Shown here: in pieces, positions 1-8,415 of the stretch | Position numbering within the stretch: position 1 is the stretch's first letter | Layout of the letters: every line of letters begins with the position of its first letter | NCBI GenBank assembly: GCA_013365365.1 | Contig: JABVXU010000992.1 | Span: 1-12,666, forward strand | Direction of reading: 5' to 3' | Length of the DNA: 12,666 nt | Origin: Cruorifilaria tuberocauda | Taxonomy: Eukaryota; Nematoda; Chromadorea; Rhabditida; Onchocercidae | Program-made: the position numbers and the translations under genes | Notes under the pieces: model-generated | Databases searched by the model: none | What the model saw: the letters and a program-made list of their open reading frames with translations, nothing else | What the model was told of the DNA's origin: nothing

Positions 1-1858
1 TAGTGATTTGTGCTGATTTTGGCGATATTGTTTTAAAATGCTTTGAAAATTATAATAATAATAATAATGATGGTGATTGCGTTACTAGCTATAATAATGA
101 ATGTGTTATTATTATTGATTGCGATATTATTTGGTATATTAAGAAACAAATAAAATGGTTATTGTGATAAATTAATCTCAAATTTTTTACATTACAATGA
201 ATTTTTCTTTTAAATTCACAAATTACATCGATCACAATGAAGTTATCAGTTGAATCGCCATAATATATCTTACCTTATATCTTAAACTGTTAAAAATAAT
301 AATCAAAAATAATCTTGCAATGTTACTTATGAAATGCTTTTGAGAATTAAATTGTCAACAAGACTATTTAAGTTCCAGATTCCTGAACAATCGCATATTT
401 TCGGTGATTCATAACAAATGAGCAAAGTGATCAGAACATTTTTTTTTTGCTTCTTTTATTTATCATTCAAAATGCATTTGCAAAAAGGGAAAAACAATGA
501 TAAAAGACCGGTTGATTCATTAGAAAGAATGGGAAAAGTTGTGTTGATTGATTATAAATTAGAAATTAAAAATAATCGATTTCAAATTATTTGTTCTAAG
601 GAATTGCACAATTTCATCCATTTTCACCTTCGTCCTCCTTCCCATTTGATCAAAATGCAAGCTGAAAATACATTCGAATAATATATTCCTATCTAATCCA
701 TCTTTATTCTTTTTTGTTTTTTTATTTCTTTGGTATAGTAAACAGTTTGTTTGTTTGGGAGAACTGTAATCAGCGAACTGTAATCAATGTTTTATCGTTA
801 ATTATTTAATTGATAAGTTTTATCTAGCTAACTTCATAATACAATTATCAAAAAACACACTCAATTGGATCAATTATTGTTTTTTCCTTCAATATAGATC
901 TGGTGAAATAATTTTGAACTGTTTTAGATTGAAGTTTTACTTTCGTGATAGTAAGAGTAAATGTTGATAGTAAGATCGATCTCGACATCAATCAATAACT
1001 ATATACATTATTTTCCTTGGAAATGTATGAGAAAGTTGGTAATAGTGAAAGGAAGAAATTACGAAGTGATCTGATAACAGAACAAAGAATCAAATGATTA
1101 TTTGACGGAGGAAAAGTTTGATTTGCAACAAAGAAAATCCTCTGAACATAAATTGATAAAGCCAATGATCATCAATCAACGATCATTTAGTTGTTTGATG
1201 ATGAAGCTGATCGGAGTTATATCATCTTAATCATCATAATGAATTGAAATTGAGATATCGAACAAAGATATTCATTCCATCTGAGAATATTTGATACAAA
1301 GAATTTCTATATAACATAAATTTCGAAGTACGAAGATATTTTGATTATATAATTATTTTATATTAGTATTTCGATTTTGAATACATATATATTTATATAT
1401 TATAATATTCGAATTATATATTTAATTAAAATTTGCATAATTTTTGCATTTTTTTTCAAAATATAGAAAGTAAACGAATTTTAGAGGAGTTGCTGAAGAT
1501 AATACTAATGAAATTTCAAAAGAAATTAAACTCAATTTTAATTCGTTATCCTAGTTTTTAAGGAAAAGATATAAAGAGTAAAAATATTAAAACAAATTAT
1601 TAGTATAGAAATTAAATACTGAAAAATTTTTTAAATAACTAAACTGCATATTTAAAGTGTCAAATTCTACTTTTAAGTAATATATTAAATTATTTTTAAT
1701 TTAATTTAAGCAATATATAAAAGTAATATATAAAAAAGTAATTTAAGTAATATATAACAGTAATATATAAAAAGGCGATGCAGACATTTATCTATTCTTG
1801 TATGGAGTTGATTATTTTGAAATTGGTTGAAAAAGAAAAAAGAAAAAGGTAATTACAG
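1..1858. other. Non-coding stretch upstream of first recognised exon
   Basis: This AT-rich stretch contains no exon I can support. It has short ATA/TTATT trinucleotide runs at about 51-69 and 105-116, scattered homopolymers, and a degenerate minisatellite near its end. A region at 1020-1230 looks somewhat more protein-like and is treated as a finding. Because the first recognised exon at 1859 enters in mid-protein, this stretch is probably an intron of the myosin-like gene, at least in its 3' part. It could instead include intergenic DNA. Confidence 0.5.
1674..1773. repeat. Degenerate minisatellite, AGTAATATATAAAA-like units
   Basis: Imperfect copies of a 14-22 base unit (AGTAATATATAAAA and AGTAATTTAAGTAATATATA variants) follow one another just upstream of the first recognised exon. 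They probably lie in an intron and show no coding potential. Confidence 0.6.
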
Positions 1859-1943
1859 GTATGTTGGACCGGTACATCCACAAACAAATGAATGCTTGAA
1901 AAGTGCACCATTAGCAATTCAAAATTTGCATTATGAGCGAAAG
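1859..1943 (+). CDS. Exon 1 of visible myosin-like gene (linker)
   Basis: This exon begins after TTACAG with one base of a split codon, then reads 28 codons (YVGPVHPQTNE through HYERK) and ends in phase 0 before GTGGGC. The frame fits the next exon exactly. The donor is weak, and the AG|GTATGT at the 5' edge also resembles a donor, so this is the least certain of the linker exons. No initiating Met precedes it: the frame is open only back to 1821. Confidence 0.5.
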
Positions 1944-4900
1944 GTGGGCAATTTTTACTACCTTATTTATAATTAATTAATTACGTAATTATTTATTTAA
2001 AAAGATTAATATTTCATTCTGTCTAACGAAATATGCTCATAAATAATTCTATGATTGTAGGAACAAAATCAATTACAACCTCATCAATTGGATTATATTA
2101 GAAATAATCAATTTAATCCAATTGAAACAGACGAGAATTGCTTTTATAGTATCACCCGGGAAAAGCCATATTCAGGTTGATGCTTCAAGTAATAAAGTAT
2201 ACTTTTAGAAACAATAAGAATGTTGCAAAGTTTTAAATATTTGAAATTGGTATTACCACTTGTGTGTTACATTTTCAGAGACAAATTGCATTTAAATACT
2301 TGCTAATTGCTATCATTTTCCATAAGTTACATCTATTAATATCTGTTAAACTTACCTATCCAATTCCGATTTTTGTAAAAATTCATTCCTTTAATTCAGG
2401 TTTATTGAATTCAGCTACAATAAATTAATCCTTTAACTATTTCTGATAAATTTACATTTCCAAATTAATAATTTTCAGGAAGATCTGTAGTATTATCAAA
2501 TAGAGATAATACAGCATCATCATCTTATCCATGTTCATCATTACGACGAACGCAGCGATTTTTGCGATCACAATCACCGTTATCACCATTATCACCATCA
2601 CCATTACAGTTAGGAAATGTACCGGAATCGGAATTCGATACTGGAACTATCGATGGCAGAGAAATTGCTGATAACATTACTTTCCCAAAATTGGTATTAC
2701 TCTTTCGTTTTCCTTTATAAATGTAATTTTATGATCGTTCAATTTTATAATACTTTTATTAGAGTATTTCTTAAAAATGCTTGAAGTTTTTTGCTTAAAG
2801 CTTGAAGTATATTCTTAAAAATTTTTTTTTTAAATTGCAGAATATTTATGGTCGTTGTGAAATGAGGAATACAAGTGCTTGTAATAATAGAAATTCAGAC
2901 GATATCATGCAAGGAAAGAGATTAATGAGAACAGTTGTTGAATTTGAAAATGATTCATTAAAAAAGTTTGATGGGAAAGAAAAAGTAAATTCATTTAAAT
3001 ATTCGTTAAATTTACTTGTTCATTTCATATTTTCAATTAAATTTAACTCTTAAATACACGTTTATTTAATCTCGACGTCATACTGGCATAGTGGCTAATG
3101 TATTTATTTTAGTTTATGGTACAGATCAAGCATATAGAAACGAATTTAACTTACAACTTGCTTTACTCTTTTAACTTTTCTTATGATTGCTATTACAGCT
3201 TTTAGTTCTGATTTATTTTGAGCTGAATTTACTTGTAAAATTCTAATTGAAAATATTGATTTCTAAAATATTATTCATTCAATCTTTTCTTTCGTAGAGT
3301 ATTTACGGTAGTGCTACAGTAAGAAATGTTACTGTTTCTAATACAACAAATTCTCTAAAAAACAATACGATGCAACGACAAATGCTACCATATCATTCCG
3401 AATTCGATTATGAATCCTCAAGACCAACCTCTCGACGACATGTTGAGGTAGTAGTTAATGATCGTATCAGTACAAAAAAGTATTGATTACGATAGAGTCC
3501 ATTGAGTTATTATCAAAAAAAATTTCATGAGCAGACAAATCATAGATTATCATTAAAATGAACCAAGAAGTAAGATCAAATGATTATTTATTTTGCAATC
3601 ATATGAATAAAATAAAATACCTTAATAGATTATCGTAAAATTGTTATTACTTTAAACTGTTACTTTAAAATTGTTATTGCTTTTTTACTTTCAAAAAAGA
3701 AAATTTTAAATGTTTATTTATCTATTTCTATTAATGATTCAATATCCTAAATTAATTTAAATACGAAAAAGAAGATGGATAATAGTGTAATTTAAGTAAA
3801 TGTTTTTATTTTAATGATAACAAATCATTAATTATCTTCCTATCAATTTGAAAATCTTTTCTGTACTTTCCCTCATTTTATCTGTTCAAAAGAAAATTTC
3901 ATTTTAAAATTAAACAACGGCAAAAGTTATAGTTGGAAGGACAACGAGAAAAACCGGGGGAATGGATAAATGAAACGGATGGAATGCAAAATCAAACTCA
4001 AACAATAGCTGAAATAGCTAGATACCATCAAGCTAACTTAACAAAATTTCAACAACAAAAACAAAACGAACAACAGCATATACAGTATCATGTGCAAGAT
4101 AATGATTACAGTAAACAACATTATAATGGTAATATTCAACAACAACAACAAGCAATGGTACCATATTCCATGCATGATGGTAAAGGTTATAAAATGTTAT
4201 AATTATAACAGTTAGCTAATGTAATTATATCATATCAACTATGATATTGACACTTATAGATAGTATTGATTAATTTATTGATTTATTATTAGTTTTCTTC
4301 ATAAAAATTTATTTTTGTTTTGATTTTATGATCGAACTTTTTATCATTTGTAGCTCAATTAGCTTTAGCTTTAATTTAATCTTTAGTATAAGCTGTAAAG
4401 TTTTTTTCATGATTGGAGCAATAAAATTTTATTAAATTATTCATTTTAGGTCAACAAAATGAGCAACAACGTGAACGTCCTGCTGTTCAATATACTAAAC
4501 AACCATGGAATATAATGATTCGTAAACAAGTAATAAATGAAAAGTTTTTAATTTCATACACACCTAGTATCAATTTGCAATATTCACCAGATTTGTTTAT
4601 ATTAATGAATTTTATAATTAATTGTAATTACTTTGTAAAAGTTTGTAAATTACTTTGTAAAAATTTGTAATCACTTTGTAAAAGTCTTTCTAGAAGTTTT
4701 TTTTTTTAAAAAAAAAAGTAACTTTTATTTATAGATATTTCATCCTAATGAACAACTTGGTGAAGAGCAAGAAATTGATTTAATTTTTTCTCAAATTATT
4801 ACCGATTGCCGTAAACCTAAATGTTATAGAATTCATAGCAATGAACGTAATGCTGTAAGTCAAATTTTACGTAAGTTTTTCTTACTTCCGTTCTTTCCAT

Positions 4901-7714
4901 GGATTAAAAATTAAAAAATGAAATAAAAATTCAATGCTTGTATCTGTTTATTATTGTAATGATATATAAAGTTTTTTTATGATACATTAAATTTTATTAA
5001 AGTTTAATTTTTGAAATAGTTTAGTAATTAAGGATTAGATAAATTTAGAATTCAATTTAATAATTTTTTTAGGAAAAGATTAATAGCAATTTAGAAATCT
5101 AATATTACCGGGGAAAATGATGATTGATTAGTTTTTCTGATTCCGGTCAAACGATTCGAATTATTTGAAAAAACGTTAAATTCTAATCAGAAATGATAGT
5201 TTAAAAAAAAGACTCAGATATTAGTTTAGAAGTTAAATTATAGGGAATTATCGGGTTCCTCCCGCTCTGCTCGATAATCCTCAGTTGATTATGCTGGATG
5301 TTAAGATAGCTGTTATCCAGCATGTTCGTCGATGGCCCTTATACTTCAGTGTTCAGTTTCCGGTTGTGGAACAGTTCATGAATAGAGTTACAAATGAAGT
5401 AATAAACGCATATCGAATCCTATCTATTCATGAATCAGGTCTCACGTATGTATTTTCACTTCTATTATATTAGATGTTTTTCGATGAAAAAATTAAAATT
5501 AATCTGTAAGTTAAATAACTCATTTAAAAATTGAATTTTTAACTTTCGAATGATTGCAATACTTTAACTTCTTAGCAGTTTATCCGACTTTAATCGAATT
5601 TTGAACTTAGTGGAAAATAGATGATACTGATGAAAGCTTTAAAGCTTGAATAGACAGATATAAATTATGTTCCTTACAACTTAACCATCGTTTTTTTTTT
5701 GTTAACTATTAATTTTAGATAAAATTATTAGCTAAAAAAATATCAGAAAGTAATTGTAGGAAAAATGAATGAATAAATTATTAAAATTAAAAATGATAAT
5801 TGCGACATTTTAGATTATTGAATCAAGATGATAATGGTAATAAGACAGGCTTGAATATTTTGGATCATTTCAGGTAAGTAAACAAAATTATTCTCCATTA
5901 AAATATTTATATTGAAATTTGTTTACCTGTTTATTTAAAAATATTATACTTATTCTTTGTAATACTAGTTATGGAGATATTATTGATATACAAGTAGATG
6001 TCACTAACCGACAGTTACGCTTGCAAATACGTCAAGATTCACAATTGATATTACGATCTAATCATTCTCAAGAAATTCGAGCATTAATTGATAAAATGAT
6101 GTCAGTCGATGGTGGCAAAGTAAATTAGTTTCATCTATTCTTCTATAATTTTTTTTATAATATTCAACTATTTAGGATCATTCAAAAATATAATGAAGAG
6201 AAAGGTTAAGGTAATGTTACTTATTTTTGAAATGTTAAAGTATACGGAAGTGTAAAATAGTATAAAGTACAAAAAGTATAAAGTATAAAGTATAAAATTA
6301 TAAAGCATGAAGTATAAAATGAAGTATAAAATCTAAATGCAAATATATTAATAAAAGATTAATCTGAAATAAATTAGTTCAGTAAAGGTTAATTCCCGGT
6401 TAATTACTGCAATTAAAAGGATTTTAAAAGTAACTCTTTTACTATTCATTCGCAAAATTAAATTTAATTATTATCATCTATTTTATCATTTAATGAAAAT
6501 TTACTATCAAATTAAAAGTAACATTGTACTATTATAGGTGCGAATATATATGCGTGCTATAGCAGATTATATTACAAATGAACCTAATTTGTTAAGTTTT
6601 TCCAAAGGTGATATTATACAAGTAAGTATATTAAGTTTTCTTAATGATTTTTGATCAAAGATTTTCGTTATAAATTATAATTATAATCACTAATAACTGA
6701 ATCATGATCATGATCATGATAATCATCATTATAACAATAATTATGATGATTCGTAACTGGTTTATAATTCGAACTATAATTATAATTATTACCGGTTTAA
6801 TTGTTATTTGTTAATTTAATTTCTATTTTTTAGATTATAAATCGAAATGATGGAACATTGCCGGTGGAGCAAAATAGTGAACAATGGTTGTTTGGTAGAA
6901 TTGGTAATCATTTTGGTAATTTACCAGCAAATTATGTTGAACCATTGGATTCTTATGGCCAAGTAATTAATTAATTATTAAGCCAAGCAATTATTAAGTA
7001 ATTAATCAGTTAATTGTTAAATGATTGTTTTTACTTTTTTATTTTTCTTCATCAAATTTTATAAGCTATTAAAAGTTTTGAAATTTAAATTTCAATATTC
7101 ATAATATAAAATTATATTTAGAAATTATTACTGTATTTGTAAGGAAACGTATAAAATTATTGAAATTTTTTTTTAAAAATATTCTTATAAGATTAAATTA
7201 AATTAAAATGCATTAAGTTAAATTAAAAAAATAAATTAATTAAAATGCAAATTAAGTAATAGTAAGATGAAGTTTAATAATTTTTTTTGCAATTATCTAC
7301 GAATATTTTCAGTGTTTTTTTCCATTTTATTTAATTAATTCATATTTTGAATCATTTATATCAATTTTTCATGCAATATATTTCCATAAATTAAATTGAT
7401 TTAATTAAATATCAATTTTTGATTATTCTTTATAAATGATTTAATTATTATTTATAATTATACAATTTTATCATTTGAAAAAGAATGATCAGTTGTAGTA
7501 GAATTGAAAAAAAAAATACAATTGAAGAAATCAATTTCTAAGAATTCTATTGTGGATAAATCTTATCATTAATCAGTTTGATAAAATAGAAATGCTACTC
7601 TTATCGTTGTTTTGTTTTTTCTTTAAATTAATTAGACTAATTAATTTTCAGCTGGCTGATTCACAATTAGCGATAAATTCGTCCGTTACTACTGGTGTTC
7701 ACTTCGATGATTTG
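1859..7714 (+). CDS. Myosin XV-like unconventional myosin tail (FERM F2-F3 plus SH3), partial, 14 exons
   Basis: Fourteen exons join in phase into 620 codons: 1859-1943, 2061-2175, 2479-2693, 2841-2984, 3298-3447, 3933-4179, 4450-4529, 4735-4870, 5244-5445, 5814-5873, 5969-6119, 6538-6621, 6834-6962, 7652-7714. Residues 1-335 are a disordered Ser/Asn/Gln-rich linker. Residues 338-391 match the start of a FERM F2 lobe (PWNIMIRKQIFHP, then LIFSQII), 392-478 the F2 end and F3 start (RRWPLYFS, ESGLTLL), and 478-528 the F3 PH-like end (SYGDIIDIQV, EIRALIDKMM). Residues 531-594 are an SH3 domain. From family knowledge, a FERM without a clear F1 lobe followed directly by SH3 is the mid-tail arrangement of class XV myosins, actin motors that carry cargo in protrusions. 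FERM and SH3 are expected to bind cargo or partners. Motor and IQ motifs would lie upstream. The 3' end is unresolved. C. elegans hum-4 is a possible relative, but I could not confirm it, so no symbol is given. Confidence 0.75.
2061..2175 (+). CDS. Exon 2 (linker)
   Basis: The acceptor is ATTGTAG and the donor G|GTTGAT. It enters in phase 0 and leaves in phase 1. It encodes a polar Asn/Gln-rich stretch (EQNQLQPHQLDYIRNNQ and onward) with no recognised domain. Confidence 0.6.
2479..2693 (+). CDS. Exon 3 (Ser/Pro-rich linker)
   Basis: The acceptor ATTTTCAG is good; the donor is TTG|GTATTA. It completes a Gly codon from exon 2 and ends in phase 0. It encodes a Ser-rich segment with a repeated Ser-Pro motif (RSQSPLSPLSPSP) built on a TCACCATTA-type DNA repeat at about 2573-2608, then an acidic stretch. 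Ser-Pro sites suggest proline-directed phosphorylation, which is an inference. Confidence 0.7.
2841..2984 (+). CDS. Exon 4 (linker)
   Basis: The acceptor TTGCAG and donor AAA|GTAAAT flank 48 codons, phase 0 on both sides, so skipping would keep the frame. The encoded segment is polar (NIYGRCEMRNTSACNNRN and onward) with no recognised domain. Confidence 0.65.
3298..3447 (+). CDS. Exon 5 (linker)
   Basis: The acceptor TTTCGTAG and donor GAG|GTAGTA flank 50 codons, phase 0 on both sides. The segment is Asn/Thr/Ser-rich and ends in Arg-rich SRPTSRRHVE. Reading through the donor meets a stop at 3484-3486, which supports splicing here. A donor six bases later (GTTAAT) is an in-frame alternative. 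Confidence 0.65.
3933..4179 (+). CDS. Exon 6 (Gln-rich linker)
   Basis: The acceptor is TTATAG and the donor GATG|GTAAAG. It enters in phase 0 and leaves in phase 1. It encodes about 82 residues, strongly Gln-rich (KFQQQKQNEQQHIQ and a five-Gln run coded by pure CAA at 4137-4151). This is probably disordered and may form a local coiled coil. It leads directly to the FERM region. Confidence 0.75.
4137..4151 (+). repeat. CAA trinucleotide run in coding sequence
   Basis: Five pure CAA codons encode five Gln inside the Gln-rich linker exon. Pure codon repeats of this kind often vary in length between individuals. Confidence 0.8.
4450..4529 (+). CDS. Exon 7 (end of linker, start of FERM-like region)
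   Basis: The acceptor CATTTTAG and donor CAA|GTAATA are both good. It completes a Gly codon from exon 6 and ends in phase 0. The last residues (KQPWNIMIRKQ) match the conserved PW-x-hydrophobic-x-MRK lead-in to the F2 lobe in class XV myosin tails. Confidence 0.8.
4622..4685. repeat. Intronic tandem repeat, about 21-22 bp, three copies
   Basis: Three near-identical units built on ACTTTGTAAAAGTTTGTAA lie in the intron before exon 8. No coding role is seen. Confidence 0.7.
4697..4717. repeat. T11-A10 intronic palindrome
   Basis: A run of 11 T is followed directly by 10 A, 17 bases before the exon 8 acceptor. The T run may act as polypyrimidine signal; the A run could fold back on it. Confidence 0.7.
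4735..4870 (+). CDS. Exon 8 (FERM F2 lobe)
   Basis: The acceptor is TTTATAG and the donor TTAC|GTAAGT, leaving one base of a split Arg codon. It encodes IFHPNEQLGEEQEIDLIF and then a helix-like segment with a Cys/Tyr/Arg patch and NERNAVSQIL, as in F2 lobes. An internal GCT|GTAAGT at 4855 is a second donor, but only the later one joins in frame to the conserved start of exon 9. Confidence 0.85.
5244..5445 (+). CDS. Exon 9 (FERM F2-F3 junction)
   Basis: The acceptor AAATTATAG plus one base from exon 8 rebuilds Arg and gives RNYRVPPALLDNPQL, then VKIAVIQHVRRWPLYFSVQF, the conserved F2-F3 boundary with its W-P-x-(Y/F)-F signature. A downstream CTCAG at 5281-5284 is an in-phase decoy acceptor that would drop 13 codons. 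The donor is CAC|GTATGT, phase 2. It ends in RILSIHESGLT, equivalent to the first F3 strands. Confidence 0.85.
5814..5873 (+). CDS. Exon 10 (FERM F3 lobe)
   Basis: A 60-base exon between CATTTTAG and CAG|GTAAGT, phase 2 on both sides. It completes the Thr codon and encodes LLNQDDNGNKTGLNILDHF, the F3 loop between two core strands. Its short length is supported by phase agreement on both sides and by the fit to the F3 fold. Confidence 0.85.
5969..6119 (+). CDS. Exon 11 (FERM F3 lobe, C-terminal)
   Basis: The acceptor is TACTAG and the donor AAA|GTAAAT; it ends in phase 0. It encodes SYGDIIDIQVDVTNRQLRLQ, then strands with LILRSNHSQEIRALIDKMM, the final strand and C-terminal helix of a PH-like F3 lobe. 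A stop follows at 6126-6128 if unspliced, which supports the donor. Confidence 0.88.
6239..6332. repeat. Intronic GTATAAA minisatellite
   Basis: Repeated AGTATAAA-type heptamers and octamers with small interruptions lie in the intron before the SH3 exons. Simple-sequence expansion is the likely origin. Confidence 0.75.
6538..6621 (+). CDS. Exon 12 (SH3 domain, first half)
   Basis: The acceptor is ATTATAG and the donor CAA|GTAAGT; 28 codons, phase 0 on both sides. It encodes VRIYMRAIADYITNEPNLLS and FSKGDIIQ: the ALYDY-type strand (A-D-Y, Tyr at about residue 539), the acidic RT loop and the LSF-x-KGD-hydrophobic segment of an SH3 domain. Confidence 0.92.
6671..6790. repeat. Cluster of palindromes in the intron that splits the SH3 domain
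   Basis: Contains the self-complementary tract ATTATAATTATAAT, alternating TCATGATCATGATCATGA (a perfect palindrome near 6702-6720), the inverted pair AATCATCAT (6721-6729)/ATGATGATT (6743-6751), and a final ATAATTATAATTATT tract. It lies wholly within intron 6622-6833. Confidence 0.7.
6834..6962 (+). CDS. Exon 13 (SH3 domain, second half)
   Basis: The acceptor is TTTTTAG and the donor CAA|GTAATT; 43 codons, phase 0 on both sides. It encodes the n-Src loop and the signature QWLFGRIGNHFGNLPANYVE. Trp 574, Pro 587 and Tyr 590 are the usual peptide-binding residues of SH3 and are all present, so proline-motif binding is expected to be retained. Confidence 0.92.
7652..7714 (+). CDS. Exon 14 (post-SH3 linker)
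   Basis: The acceptor AATTTTCAG and donor TTG|GTTTGT are both strong nematode-style sites. It has 21 codons in phase 0 (LADSQLAINSSVTTGVHFDD and Leu). It is more GC-rich than its surroundings. No further exon could be joined confidently. If the donor is not used, the frame continues as a hydrophobic low-complexity run to a stop at 7868-7870. Confidence 0.65.
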
Positions 7715-7773
7715 GTTTGTTTGATTACTTTTCCTTTTTTGATGATAATTTTCAAAAAAATAGAAATAACAAT

Positions 7774-7836
7774 AAAGCGATTAATGATTATCATAAAGCG
7801 ATTAATAGTTATCATGAAGGGATTAATGGTTATCAT
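7774..7836. repeat. Three tandem 21-bp units
   Basis: Three consecutive 21-base units (7774-7794, 7795-7815, 7816-7836) share the core GATTAAT-x-x-TTATCAT. In one plus-strand frame they would read as heptads KAINDYH, KAINSYH and EGINGYH, leading to a stop at 7906-7908. That frame does not join in phase to exon 14 by its strong donor, so coding status is doubtful. Confidence 0.75.
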
Positions 7837-7946
7837 TATCATCATTCTAATCAGTGGAATAATAGTTTGAATAGATATTGTAAAATTCATTTTTTGGAAA
7901 TGAAATGAAAGAAAGCAGAAGCAAATGAATAAATTAAATAAATGGA
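7831..7946. repeat. Dispersed duplication, copy 1
   Basis: Aligns in direct orientation to 8794-8905, with an exact shared 20-mer ATTGTAAAATTCATTTTTTG (7877-7896 and 8843-8862) and good similarity either side (GTGGAATAATAGTTTGAATA against ATGGAATAATAATTCGAATA). No terminal inverted repeats or transposase were seen. Confidence 0.65.
7928..7942 (+). terminator. Candidate poly(A) signals (two AATAAA)
   Basis: AATAAA occurs at 7928-7933 and again at 7937-7942, about 215 bases after the last defensible myosin exon. They could serve an early 3' end, but AATAAA arises easily by chance in DNA this AT-rich. Confidence 0.25.
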
Positions 7947-7984
7947 CAATTAGATAATTAAGTAAGTAATTTAACATTTATCAG

Positions 7985-8034
7985 AGAACCTAACAACTTC
8001 AAATGACAACAATTCAATGACAAAAAAAAACTAA
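7985..8034 (+). CDS. Candidate terminal exon of the myosin-like gene (low confidence)
   Basis: After TTTATCAG lies a short polar open frame (NLTTSNDNNSMTKKN) ending at TAA 8032-8034. Using the CAG acceptor it needs one base from the previous exon. It joins exon 14 in phase 0 only if a GAG acceptor at 7986 is used, or in phase 1 if exon 14 uses a weak donor at 7695. If real, the protein ends about 15 residues after exon 14 and lacks a second MyTH4-FERM. Other short in-phase candidates exist (for example 8251-8280). Confidence 0.2.
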
Positions 8035-8102
8035 TTCTAAGGTATTTGATAACAAATAAGTGTTTTGGATCAAAATGATAGCCGAAGAATTTTCAATTTC
8101 GA

Positions 8103-8178
8103 AAGTTAATATATATTAACTTATATAGTATATAGTTAATATATAATATATTAGTTAATATATATTAATATATCATTA
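8103..8178. repeat. AT palindromes with repeated AGTTAATATATATTAA core
   Basis: AAGTTAATATATATTAACTT at 8103-8122 is a perfect 20-base palindrome. The core AGTTAATATATATTAA recurs near 8153, with related TTAATATATAATATATT between. The tract could extrude as a cruciform or be a trace of repeat expansion. Confidence 0.75.
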
Positions 8179-8282
8179 AAATATATCTATCATAAAATTC
8201 CTTTACAAATACAATCATTAAATCAGATTAATGTTTCACTTAATAATCAGTCAAATAGTACTATATTTAGCATCTACTAGAT

Positions 8283-8415
8283 ATAGTATTATTATTCTAA
8301 TTATTATTACCAATACCTCTTATTATATTTTTATTCTTATTATTATTACCTATTATTATTACTTATTATTATTATTACCTATTATTCTTACTTATTCTTA
8401 TTATTATTACTTATC
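8283..8415. repeat. TTA/TTATTAC microsatellite
   Basis: Long interrupted runs of TTA, with TTATTACC and TTATTCTTA variants. Confidence 0.85.

Noticed and set aside
418..681. 87-codon ATG frame upstream of the myosin-like exons
   Set aside because: A few chance frames of this length are expected across six frames of 12.7 kb of this composition. It shows no recognised domain or splice support, and its N-terminus is a Phe-rich run from a T tract.
1481..1556. Open frame after TTTTAG (GVAEDNTNEISKEI...) ending in TAG
   Set aside because: It looks mildly protein-like but is only about 22 codons, has no usable donor, and does not join the exon at 1859. It would need an unrelated upstream gene.
6176..6210. 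Possible small exon after TATTTAG between exons 11 and 12
   Set aside because: In the required phase 0 it meets TAA after five codons; exon 11 joins exon 12 directly in phase with an intact FERM-SH3 sequence.
7699..7977. 92-codon minus-strand frame opposite the 21-bp repeats
   Set aside because: It is a hydrophobic Ile/Met/Asn/Phe low-complexity translation of repeats, antisense to exon 14 and its flank, with no domain.
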